From assembly GCA_040901705.1 (NCBI GenBank), contig JBBDYI010000326.1, positions 1 through 13,516 of the forward strand: 13,516 bases of DNA, given 5' to 3'. This document shows, in pieces, positions 1 to 9,300 of the stretch. A program made the position numbers and the translations under genes. This DNA comes from PLA5 sp040901705 (GTDB lineage: Bacteria > Planctomycetota > Planctomycetia > Pirellulales > PLA5). Positions within the stretch are counted from its first letter, which is position 1. Every line of letters starts with the position of its first letter. Under the pieces are notes generated by a model. That model worked only from the letters and a program-made list of their open reading frames with translations, ran no database searches and had not been told where the DNA came from.

Positions 1-143
1 ACCATGCCAATGGGAAGCCTTCTGGAAAGACCACCCAAATTAACCCACAATCATGGCGCCCACACCACCCACGCCGCAAGACCACGGAGCCGAAGTCGAG
101 AAGACGCGGCACAAAGGAAACCGCGCCAACGAGAATACGCCGA

Positions 144-1283
144 TTACCGCTGCGGCGGAGCCGCCGGGCCTTGTTGGGCCGTCTGCGGTTGTGCTCGCAC
201 GATTTTCCAGTCAGACGGAACTTTCGGCGGCTTGATGTCGCTGCTGAACACGTAGTTGAGCCGGATTTTCTGAAACTCGTAGACCGTGTAGTCCGTGCCG
301 TTGGGCGAGTACATCCGCAGCGCATAAGGCAGAAAGTCCGACCGTTTCATAATCAAGTGGGCGCTGCGATAGTTGGCCGCGTCGGCCGCCCAGCGCGGAA
401 CCGATTCCAGCCAGATCTCTTCCTTGGCGTATTGCGGGTCCGTTTGCTCGCGCAAATAGTACCGCGCCTTGAGCTTGGCCGCTTCACCGCCGAACAGCAT
501 GAACGGCAGCGGCCCGTTGGCGATCTGCGCGCCCTGCATCTCCGGCGGAATCGGATTTTCCTTGATCTGCTTGAACTTGGCGTCGACTTCCCACACGACC
601 TTGCCGTCGCAGACCCAGTGCTCGCCAACGTCGTCGCCGGCCTTGTCGTACTTGCCTGTGCCCTTGTTGTAAATTCGCGTTTCCGTGACGTGGAACAGCC
701 CCTTGTCGGGCTTGATGTACTTCATCTCACCTTCGGAAATCGCCACGGCCTGAAGCTGTCCGTTTGCATCGAACGGTCCGAGTTTGGGCGTATACTCCCA
801 CCGCAAGAATTTGCACTCGAACGTTGTGATGCCCACACTGTGCTTTTCCCATGCAGCCAGCAGTTCGTCGATAAACTGCTGCTGTTGCGGGCTTAGCTGA
901 AACGGCGCGGCTGGCTGTAGTTGCCCTTTTGCTACGGCACCCGCTTGGCCATTGGCGACTCGTTCGCCCGCCGGTCCGCGCGCTTGCCCACCGTTGTCGC
1001 GAACCGGGTTGCCTGGAACTGCAGCGGCTCGCCGGTCGCCTTGGCCGGCGGGAGAAACTTCGGTTGCGCGGAGCGCGCCATCGGCAACCCGTTGCGGCCG
1101 CTGCGCCGCCCGCACGGCATCGGGCGTCACCGCGCCGCTCGGTGCGTTCGCCCGGTCATCGTTTTGACGATCATCGTAGCGACGATCATCGAAGCCGCGT
1201 TGTTGTCCCCAACCGGGCGTCGCCGCGGCAGCCGTAAGCGCCAGCAATGCCAGCGACCGCCGGAAAACTGTTGTCGCAATCAT
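144..1283 (-). CDS. Secreted TIGR03009-family planctomycete protein
   Basis: Exported protein of unknown function, 379 residues from the chosen start. Residues 1-26 form a signal peptide: positive RR at 8-9, then a Leu/Ala core, ending near GWGQ. Residues 27-128 are a low-complexity linker rich in R, D, G, A and Q, which looks disordered. The folded domain runs from about 129 (LSPQQQQFIDELLAAWEK) to 360. It has the FECKFLRWEY block (155-164), KYIKPDKGLF (188-197), EHWVCDGKVVWE (221-232) and GPLPFMLFGG (257-266), which I recognise as the TIGR03009 pattern seen in planctomycetes. The family has no known reaction; the fold may resemble LolA/LppX-type lipid carriers, but that is inference. The reading frame is open for 25 codons upstream (to 1358), but only the start at 1283 puts the signal peptide at the N-terminus. 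No Shine-Dalgarno is seen. It is divergent from the OmpA-domain gene. Confidence 0.85.
   Translation of the reverse strand: MIATTVFRRSLALLALTAAAATPGWGQQRGFDDRRYDDRQNDDRANAPSGAVTPDAVRAAQRPQRVADGALRATEVSPAGQGDRRAAAVPGNPVRDNGGQARGPAGERVANGQAGAVAKGQLQPAAPFQLSPQQQQFIDELLAAWEKHSVGITTFECKFLRWEYTPKLGPFDANGQLQAVAISEGEMKYIKPDKGLFHVTETRIYNKGTGKYDKAGDDVGEHWVCDGKVVWEVDAKFKQIKENPIPPEMQGAQIANGPLPFMLFGGEAAKLKARYYLREQTDPQYAKEEIWLESVPRWAADAANYRSAHLIMKRSDFLPYALRMYSPNGTDYTVYEFQKIRLNYVFSSDIKPPKVPSDWKIVRAQPQTAQQGPAAPPQR
1149..1193 (-). repeat. In-frame 15-bp tandem repeat (three pentapeptides)
   Basis: Just after the signal peptide of the TIGR03009-family protein, residues 31-45 read as three five-residue units: FDDRR, YDDRQ, NDDRA. 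At the DNA level the two better-preserved copies share the 11-mer gacgatcatcg (1166-1176 and 1181-1191, plus strand), and a third copy is diverged. This is a small coding tandem repeat that could vary in copy number. Confidence 0.75.
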
Positions 1284-1614
1284 CGAAATCCATTTCGTGC
1301 AATGCGGAGAGCATCGACCGGCGATGTCCTTATACGCCGATCCTCGTGAGCAGGTCATTCTAGCGGCCGCGGTCCCGCCGCCCTAGATCGATTTGGCAGT
1401 CGTTCGGATTGCGGTCCGAGGCCGAACAAACCGTCAAACCGCGCTCGTAGCCCACTGCCCTTGCCGCTGCCGCATCGGCTCGCTACCATCCGCCCGCTCG
1501 CCGCACGGTCCTTGCTCGCCGCTCGACTATCGCCCGTCGACTGGTTGGGCCTCGGTCGCCGCGCGACGCTCTCCTATCTCAAGCTTCGCTCAACTCTAGC
1601 CTCACTTCACCGCG
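1284..1614. other. Divergent intergenic region, 331 bp
   Basis: This region separates the TIGR03009-family gene (minus) from the OmpA-domain lipoprotein gene (plus), so it should carry promoters for both. I see no convincing -35/-10 pair and no Shine-Dalgarno before either start. Minor symmetric sequences are present: tctag/ctaga arms at 1359-1363 and 1383-1387 around a NotI-like gcggccgc, and gttcgg/ccgaac arms at 1402-1407 and 1422-1427. None is strong enough to call an operator. The part next to the OmpA start is pyrimidine-rich on the plus strand. No RNA gene or small coding region is supported. Confidence 0.5.
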
Positions 1615-2454
1615 ATGTTCCGCGTTCGGTCGCCACTATTGATCTGCGGATGTCTGCTGCCGGCGCTAATCGCCGGTTGCCAGAACGGTCCGCAAGGCCA
1701 GGCGCAACTGCAAAAGATGCAGCAGGAACAACAGACGCTCATTGCCGAGAACCGCCGCCTCGTCGACGAACGGGCGAAACTGGATCGCGACAACCAGGAC
1801 CACTCGAAACTGCTCGCCCAGTCGCAGCAACTCGTCCAACAGCGCGAAAACGAGCTTTCGCTCGTGCAGAATCAGCTTCGCGAAGTCACCGGGCAACTCG
1901 CCCAAGTCCAATCGCAGAAATCCGACGCCGAAAGTCAGGCCAAAGCGTTGCTGGCGTCGTCGCGACGCGGCGGCGGCGCGACCATCACTGCCAATAACAG
2001 CCTGCGGGCGAATCTGCCGCAATTCAACATCCCCGACGTCCAGTCGCGCGTCGAAGGCGACCTGATCCGCATCACGATCGCCACCGACCGGCTGTTCCAG
2101 TCCGGCACAGCCACGCTGCTGCCCGATGCGCCGAACACGATCGACACGATCGCGGCCGAAATCGCCCGCCGCTACGGCGAACAGATTGTCGGCATCGAAG
2201 GCCATACCGACAGCAACACGGGCCAATGGTCGAGCGCCGGTGGAGCGTCGCTGGCGACGGGGCACCAACTGTCGGTCGCCCAGGCCGGCGCGGTCTACGA
2301 GCAGATCGCCCAGCGCGGCCGGTTGCGAACGGCCCAAATGTTCGTGGTCGGCTTCGGGCCCAACCACCCGCTCTATTCCAACGCCGACCCCGCGGGCCGC
2401 ACGGCGAATCGGCGAATCGAGCTGGTCGTCTATCCGGATCGCGTTGGGGGATAG
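1615..2454 (+). CDS. OmpA-family lipoprotein with coiled-coil stalk
   Basis: Predicted envelope lipoprotein of 279 residues that anchors a membrane to peptidoglycan. Residues 1-22 are a lipoprotein signal with lipobox IAGC; Cys22 would be the lipidated residue. Residues 28-115 are a long Gln/Glu/Leu-rich coiled coil. The C-terminal OmpA/MotB-like domain spans about 145-275. It has FQSGTATLLPDA (161-172), the GIEGHTDS loop (193-200) and NRRIELVVYP (265-274), the usual peptidoglycan-binding elements including the Asp of GHTD and the Arg of NRR. In many family members the helix between these reads LSxxRA; here it is LSVAQA (219-224), so the Arg is replaced. The architecture resembles Pal or planctomycete OmpA lipoproteins more than a porin, since there is no beta-barrel. 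The start is set by the signal peptide; no Shine-Dalgarno is visible. The exact partner is unknown. Confidence 0.9.
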   Translation: MFRVRSPLLICGCLLPALIAGCQNGPQGQAQLQKMQQEQQTLIAENRRLVDERAKLDRDNQDHSKLLAQSQQLVQQRENELSLVQNQLREVTGQLAQVQSQKSDAESQAKALLASSRRGGGATITANNSLRANLPQFNIPDVQSRVEGDLIRITIATDRLFQSGTATLLPDAPNTIDTIAAEIARRYGEQIVGIEGHTDSNTGQWSSAGGASLATGHQLSVAQAGAVYEQIAQRGRLRTAQMFVVGFGPNHPLYSNADPAGRTANRRIELVVYPDRVGG

Positions 2455-2567
2455 CAGACCGGTAGTCTTGTGGGGAACGGGAATTTGACTCGCCACGAGA
2501 CCGCGGCGATGATGCACCCTTCGTCGACCGGTCCTCGCACGACATGCAATAGACCGCGGCTGGGTTC

Positions 2568-2903
2568 ATGAAGGTCATACTGCCGCTAATTGCCGCACTT
2601 ACGCTTCTATGGCTTCCATTGATTGTATATCTGTATGCGCGTCGGCGGCGTCAGGGCGGCGGGGCAAGTGGATACGGCGGTCGGCATCGTCACCAAAATG
2701 TAGTCGTGGCTCTCTATTGCTTTGCCGTTGCGGAATTGGGCATGGTGCTGATGGGCCGGACCACAGTGGCGTTAGTTCTCGCCGTGTTGGCCGCGATACC
2801 GCTGGCAATGATGTTTCACAGTGCCAAGCGTTCGCTGCCCGAGCGGTCGCCGTCTACATCGCCATTGGACGGAGGAAACACGGCACCGAAGGCTGATGAA
2901 TAG
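2568..2903 (+). CDS. Small predicted membrane protein, unknown function
   Basis: A 111-residue hypothetical protein I do not recognise. Three hydrophobic segments are visible, about 4-24 (IAALTLLWLPLIVYLY core), 44-62 and 65-83. The first is followed by the strongly basic ARRRRQ and a Gly/His-rich loop (30-43), which by the positive-inside rule suggests a cytoplasmic loop there. The tail (86-111) is polar and probably disordered. Base use is visibly more AT-rich and less biased than in its neighbours. No Shine-Dalgarno precedes the ATG. It follows the OmpA gene by 113 bp on the same strand, so co-transcription is possible but unproven. The alternative is a chance reading frame; the clustered hydrophobic segments and the basic loop argue for a real protein. 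Confidence 0.55.
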   Translation: MKVILPLIAALTLLWLPLIVYLYARRRRQGGGASGYGGRHRHQNVVVALYCFAVAELGMVLMGRTTVALVLAVLAAIPLAMMFHSAKRSLPERSPSTSPLDGGNTAPKADE

Positions 2904-3133
2904 CCAACGTGAGCGACGATCCCACAAGCACATGAAGTTCAAGGCTTGGTGTATGGGATTTACGTTGCGGATAACTTTAACGCTTGGGGGCGGGTTCAAA
3001 GATCGCGCCAAATTGCCCCGTTGCGAACCGAGCGGCCTTCGCGCAGGATAGTGGCACGCCAATTTAGCGCACCGACGGTGAAAGCGCTTCGGCTTCCCAC
3101 TACCATCACACCTGCCGCGGAGATCATCCAGCC

Positions 3134-4213
3134 ATGACCGCTGATTCTTTGTCCTTTGCCCGTCGCGCGATATCGCTGTGTTGCCTCGCGAGCATGCTTG
3201 TTGTTGCGGCTGCGGCCTGCGCGATTCCCGCCGTCCATGCCGGCGAAGCTCTCAAGACCGGCGAACGCATCGTGTTTCTCGGCGACTCGATCACGCAGGC
3301 CGGCGCCGGCCCCGGCGGTTTCGTCACGCTGATCCGCGAGTCGCTGGCCAAGGACCACGCCGACCTAAAGGCCGAAGTCATCGGCGCCGGCATCAGCGGC
3401 AACCGCGTGCCCGACTTGCAAGGACGCCTCGATCGCGACGTGATCGCCAAGAAGCCGACGCTGGTCGTGATCTACATCGGCATCAACGACGTCTGGCACT
3501 GGCAGAACAACCGCGGCACGAAGAAGGAAGATTTCGAGTCCGGCCTCAAAGACGTCATCAAGCGGATCGAGGGCGCCGGCGCCCGCGTCGTGATTTGCAC
3601 GCCGAGCATGATCGGCGAAAAGCCGGACGGCTCGAACCGCTTCGACGCGATGCTCGACGAGTACAGCGACATCAGCCGCGCGGTGGCCAAGGAGGCCGGA
3701 CTCGACGTGATTGATCTCCGCAAGGCGTTCGTCGAACACCTCAAGCAGCACAACGCCGACAACAAGGAAAAGGGAGTGCTCACCTCCGACGGGGTGCATC
3801 TCAACGCGGCCGGCAACCAGTTCGTCGCCGCCACGATGCTCGCCGCCCTCGGCGTCGGAGCGAAAACCGCCGCCGACGCTTCCAGCAACGCCGCCGACAA
3901 GTCCGGCAAGCTGCTTCGCCACGTCGTGATGTTCAAGTTCAAGGACACGTCCAGCAAAGAAGACGTCCAAAAGGTCGTCGAAGCGTTCGGCCAGTTGCCG
4001 AGCAAGGTCAAGGAGATTCAAGCTTACGAATGGGGCACCGACAACAGCCCCGAAGGCAAGTCGCAAGGCTTCACGCACTGCTTTTTCGTCACGTTCAAGA
4101 CCGAAAAAGACCGCGACGCGTATCTTCCACACGAAGCGCATCAGGCATTCATCAAGATCGCCGGTCCGCACATCGACAAAGTGCTGGTGGTGGACTATTG
4201 GACGGGGGAATGA
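3134..4213 (+). CDS. Secreted SGNH/GDSL hydrolase fused to a Dabb domain
   Basis: A 359-residue exported protein with two domains. Residues 1-36 are a signal peptide (hydrophobic core near 13-30, likely cleavage after AVHA). Residues 45-240 form an SGNH hydrolase, a family of esterases and lipases often acting on acylated carbohydrates. It shows block I GDSIT (50-54, nucleophile Ser52), the block II Gly region GAGISGNR (84-91), block III GIND (116-119, Asn118) and block V DGVH (219-222, Asp219 and His222), so all catalytic residues are present. After an Ala/Ser-rich linker (about 243-258), residues 260-357 match the stress-responsive Dabb alpha/beta-barrel family: LRHVVMFKFKD (261-271), then YLPHEAHQAF (330-339) and LVVDYW (351-356). 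The substrate is unknown. A GGAG lies 11 nt before the ATG, too distant to be a firm ribosome binding site. It converges with glyS across a hairpin. Confidence 0.9.
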   Translation: MTADSLSFARRAISLCCLASMLVVAAAACAIPAVHAGEALKTGERIVFLGDSITQAGAGPGGFVTLIRESLAKDHADLKAEVIGAGISGNRVPDLQGRLDRDVIAKKPTLVVIYIGINDVWHWQNNRGTKKEDFESGLKDVIKRIEGAGARVVICTPSMIGEKPDGSNRFDAMLDEYSDISRAVAKEAGLDVIDLRKAFVEHLKQHNADNKEKGVLTSDGVHLNAAGNQFVAATMLAALGVGAKTAADASSNAADKSGKLLRHVVMFKFKDTSSKEDVQKVVEAFGQLPSKVKEIQAYEWGTDNSPEGKSQGFTHCFFVTFKTEKDRDAYLPHEAHQAFIKIAGPHIDKVLVVDYWTGE

Positions 4214-4304
4214 AGAACGGGGCTCGGGAGCAAGCTTTCGGTCACGTTCGTCGCTCATCTCTTGTGCTCATACGCTTTCCGTCTCTACCTCTCACGCCCA
4301 TTTA

Positions 4305-4328
4305 GCCCGCGGTGAATACACCGCGGGC
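4305..4328. terminator. Perfect 10-bp hairpin between convergent genes
   Basis: The arms gcccgcggtg (4305-4314) and caccgcgggc (4319-4328) are exactly complementary around a 4-nt aata loop. The hairpin lies 91 bp after the SGNH-Dabb stop and 122 bp after the glyS stop, between convergent genes, so it could end transcription from both sides. There is no U-run on either strand, so it is not a classical intrinsic terminator. It could instead be a transcript-stabilising stem or one copy of a dispersed palindromic repeat. Confidence 0.55.
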
Positions 4329-4450
4329 AATCCGTCCGGCGCCGCCAATCGAACCCGACGCCCAAAACAATCGCCAAACCGTGGCCGACGAAACCAAAGA
4401 TCGCCCCCCACGGAAAGAATCCGCAACACCAGCGGCGGCTCGATCAAGGG

Positions 4451-6076
<1,626 letters not shown>

Positions 6077-6371
6077 GATTCACGGCGGGCCGTTGGCGGC
6101 AAACGGGGCAAAGAGTTGGAGCAAAGCGGCATGATGCCACGCCGGAGCGTCCGAGGCAAGGCGACCGCCGCCGGACGCACGAAATACTCGCGCGATTTTT
6201 GCCGGCGATCCGCCTTCTCCGTCGTTTTGTGGCGGCTGACCTTCGTGCCCTCGAATTCATCGTCGAGATGAGCAACAAAGTGGTCGGAGTCGCCGCCGTG
6301 GTTATTCGACGCACGCCGCCGGATCACTGGCGCCCATCGATCGCCGTGCAGCCGGCGGGCGGAATGCTCGG
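6077..6371 (-). other. smc-glyS intergenic region, 295 bp
   Basis: This lies between the smc stop and the glyS start, both minus strand, and could hold a glyS promoter. I see no gene I can support. An 11-bp palindrome, ggcatgatgcc (6128-6138), lies about 50-60 nt upstream of the glyS ATG. No T-box core, intrinsic terminator or clear promoter hexamers were found. One minus-strand frame is open from a GTG overlapping the smc stop, but it runs into glyS in another frame and looks spurious. Confidence 0.45.
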
Positions 6372-9300
6372 TCACGCCGCTTGCGTTTCGTCGCCCGCCC
6401 CATCGTTCTCGGCTGCGTCGTTCTCGTCCGCATCCGACGCGGGCCGTTGCGCGGCGACATCGTCCGACTCGTCGCCGAGAGCCGCTTCGGCCGCTTTTGG
6501 CCGCGATTCATTGTCGACGTCTGGCGGTTCGCTCACCGACCGGGCGATCGCGGCCTGGCTGATTTCGCCGGTTTCGCTGACGTCTTCGAAGCGCACTGAG
6601 ACGCGCTTCGAAATGCCCGACTCCTGCATGGTGACGCCGTAGAGCGTGCTGGCGGCAGTCATCGTTTTCTTGGAGTGCGTGACGACGATGAACTGGGTGA
6701 TCGTGAGGAATTCGCGCAACACGCCGACGAATCGTTCGATATTGGCCTCGTCGAGGGCGGCGTCGACTTCGTCGAGCACGCAGAACGGACTGGGGCGATT
6801 GCGAAACACGGCCAACAGCAGGGCGACGCACGTGAGCGTTTTTTCGCCGCCGCTGAGCAGTGAAATGTTGCGCGGCTCTTTGCCCGGCGGCCGGGCGACG
6901 ATTTCGATGCCGGCGTCGAGCACGTCGACGCCGTCTTCGAGGACGATATCGGCCTGGCCTCCGCCGAACAGCTTGCGGAAAAGTTGCTGAAAGTGGCCGC
7001 GAACGGTTTCCAGCGTTTCCGCGAACAGCCGGCGGCTATCGTGGTTGATCTTCTCGATGATCTGTTCGAGCGACGCCTTGGCCGAGGCGAGGTCGTCGTG
7101 CTGGGCAGCGAGAGCGGCGTGACGGGTTTCGAGGTCTTCCAATTCGGCGAGCGCATCGAGATTCACTCCGCCGATGGCGTTCACTTTGCGGCGCAGGTCG
7201 GCGATTTCGGCTTCGACCGCGGAACGATCAAACGGCGACTCGACGGCCGCCGCTTCGTCTTTCCGATCTCCGCGCTCACGGTCATTGGCGTCTTCGGTCT
7301 CAGCGGATTCGTCAAGCGTGGATTCTTCGTCGGCAGTATCGTCATAAGCGGATTCGTCGCTTGCGAATTCGACGTCGTCCGATTCTTCAAGGCGTGCTGC
7401 GGCAATTCGGATCGTCGGCGGACGCGTGGCAAGCTCGGCCAGGTCGAGGTCGTAATCCTCTCGCATGCGGTCGGCCAACACGGAGCGTTCATGGCGGATC
7501 TCGCCGGCGGCCAGTTGACGCTGGTGAATCGTGTCGTCGATGACGCGCAGCCGCGCCCGCAGTTTCTGCACTCTCGAAGCGAATTCACTCTTCGCGGCCC
7601 GGCGGCCTTCGCGAATTTCAACGCGGCCGCGGACTTGGGCGGCGACCGACTCCTTGTCGAGATACGACGCGGCGACTTCGGACTCGGCGCGGAGAATCGC
7701 TCGCTGCGACTCCAGCGATTTGGCCGCGCATTGGGCGAGTTGCTCGCGGCATTCGTCGATGGCCCTGCGTCGCTCGTCGCAGTGGAGTTCGAACTGGCGA
7801 AGCTGCGTGCGATGGTGCTCGATTTGCTGTTCGGCTTTGGCCAGTTCGACGCGGGCGGAAGCCGTTTGCCGCAGCATGGCGACTCGCTCGGCGTCGAGGC
7901 TTTCGACGCGCGCTCGTTCGGCGTCGATTTGTGCCTGCGCGGCGGCGAGTGCCTCGTCGTCGACGGCGCGACGCGAATTCAACTCGGCGAGCCGGGCGGC
8001 CGCGGCGTCGCGCTGTCGTTCCGCAGCGTCGCGTTCGGCGGATGCGGCGGAAAGTTGCTCCTCGAATTGAGTGTGGCGCTGCTCGGCCGTTTGGCGACGC
8101 GCGCGACGCTCGGCATTCGCTTGCTGCAACGTCTTAAGCTCGGCCGCGAGCGACTTGACCCGTTCCTCGCCGTCGACGACGGCGGCGGACACGTCGCTCA
8201 ATCGCCGCTCGCCTTCGGTTACGTTGCGATCGTGTACGACGAGTTGTTCACGCAACGATCGCAACTCGCTGCGGCGAGAGATCAGGCCCGTCGCGGCCAG
8301 CCGCGGTCCCACGACAACGAGGCCGTCGGCGGTGACGAGTTCGCCGGCGAGCGTGACGAAGCGATCCTCGCGCGCGGCTTGCTGGGCGAGGGCCAGCGCG
8401 ACGTGCAGCGACTCGACGATCCAGGTGTGGCCAAGCAGCCGTTCGACGAGCGCGACATATTCGTCGGCAGTGCTCACGAAGCGGTCGGCGCGGCCGACGA
8501 CACCGGCGCGATTCGAGTAATCGGCCGGGCGAGTCCAACTGGTCGGCGGCTTGAGATCGTAACGTACCAGCGCGACGCGGCCGGTCAGCGAGGCTCGCCC
8601 CTCGGCAAGCGCATCGAACAGATTGCGATCGGCGCCCACGACGAGATGGCCGGCCAATTCGCCCAGGGCCACGTCGACCAACGGGGCCATGTCGACGTTC
8701 ACGTCGATCACGTCGGCGACGAGTCCGCGAACGTCGCGAAAGACCGAATTGCCGCCGCCGCGTGCTTCGGTCAGAGCTTGCTTGACACCGACGCCGAGGC
8801 CTTCGAGCTTCGATTCCAGTTCGGCCAACAGCGTTGCTCGCTCCTGGGCGGCGGTGCGGCGGATTCGCACGTCGGCGAGGCTCGCCTGTTGCTCGGCCTG
8901 TTCTTGGCGGCGGTCCGCCAGCAAGTTCTGCGCGTCTTCGAGAACCACCGAAAGACGGTCGACGTCGGCCAGTGAGCGATCGTGTTCGCCGCTGGCTTCG
9001 TTGAATTCGGTCGCTGCCGCGGCGCATTGATGCGTCAACGTTTCGATGCGCTGCGAGGCACGCGCGAATAACTCGACGGCGGTCGCCCGCTGGGCTTCAA
9101 TCGCATTGATTTCTCGATCGAGCGCGTTCGCTTCACGCGACCGCTCGGCATAGGCGGCACGCGACCGTTCGCCATCCGCCCGCAACCGCTCGACCTCGCC
9201 GACGACGTCCGACAGTGCGGCTTCGTCCCCGGCGAGTTTGGCTCGCAGTTCGTCGGCTTGTCGGTCGATGGCGTCGACGGCCTGGCGAGCCTCGTTGATT

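Noticed and set aside
2498..2560. 10-bp direct repeat agaccgcggc (2498-2507 and 2551-2560)
   Set aside because: A single short pair with no other structure around it; no sign of a mobile element or array.
2932..3051. A 39-codon plus-strand frame starting MKFKAWCMGF
   Set aside because: No Shine-Dalgarno, no recognisable domain, only weak hydrophobicity; too little support for a gene.
3066..3088. Nested symmetric sequence (agcgc, caccgacggtg, gcgct) upstream of the SGNH-Dabb gene
   Set aside because: Short arms in GC-rich DNA; not distinguishable from chance without conservation data.
4210..4305. A 31-codon plus-strand frame with an ATGA overlap to the SGNH-Dabb stop
   Set aside because: Very short, no domain or hydrophobic segment, and it runs up to the hairpin; the overlap is probably chance.
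6077..6371. T-box riboswitch upstream of glyS
   Set aside because: No T-box core sequence or antiterminator/terminator pair is visible, and T-boxes are mainly a Firmicutes feature.
6984..8975. A 663-codon plus-strand open frame opposite smc
   Set aside because: Antisense shadow of the Smc coiled-coil region; composition mirrors the sense codons and no motif is recognisable.
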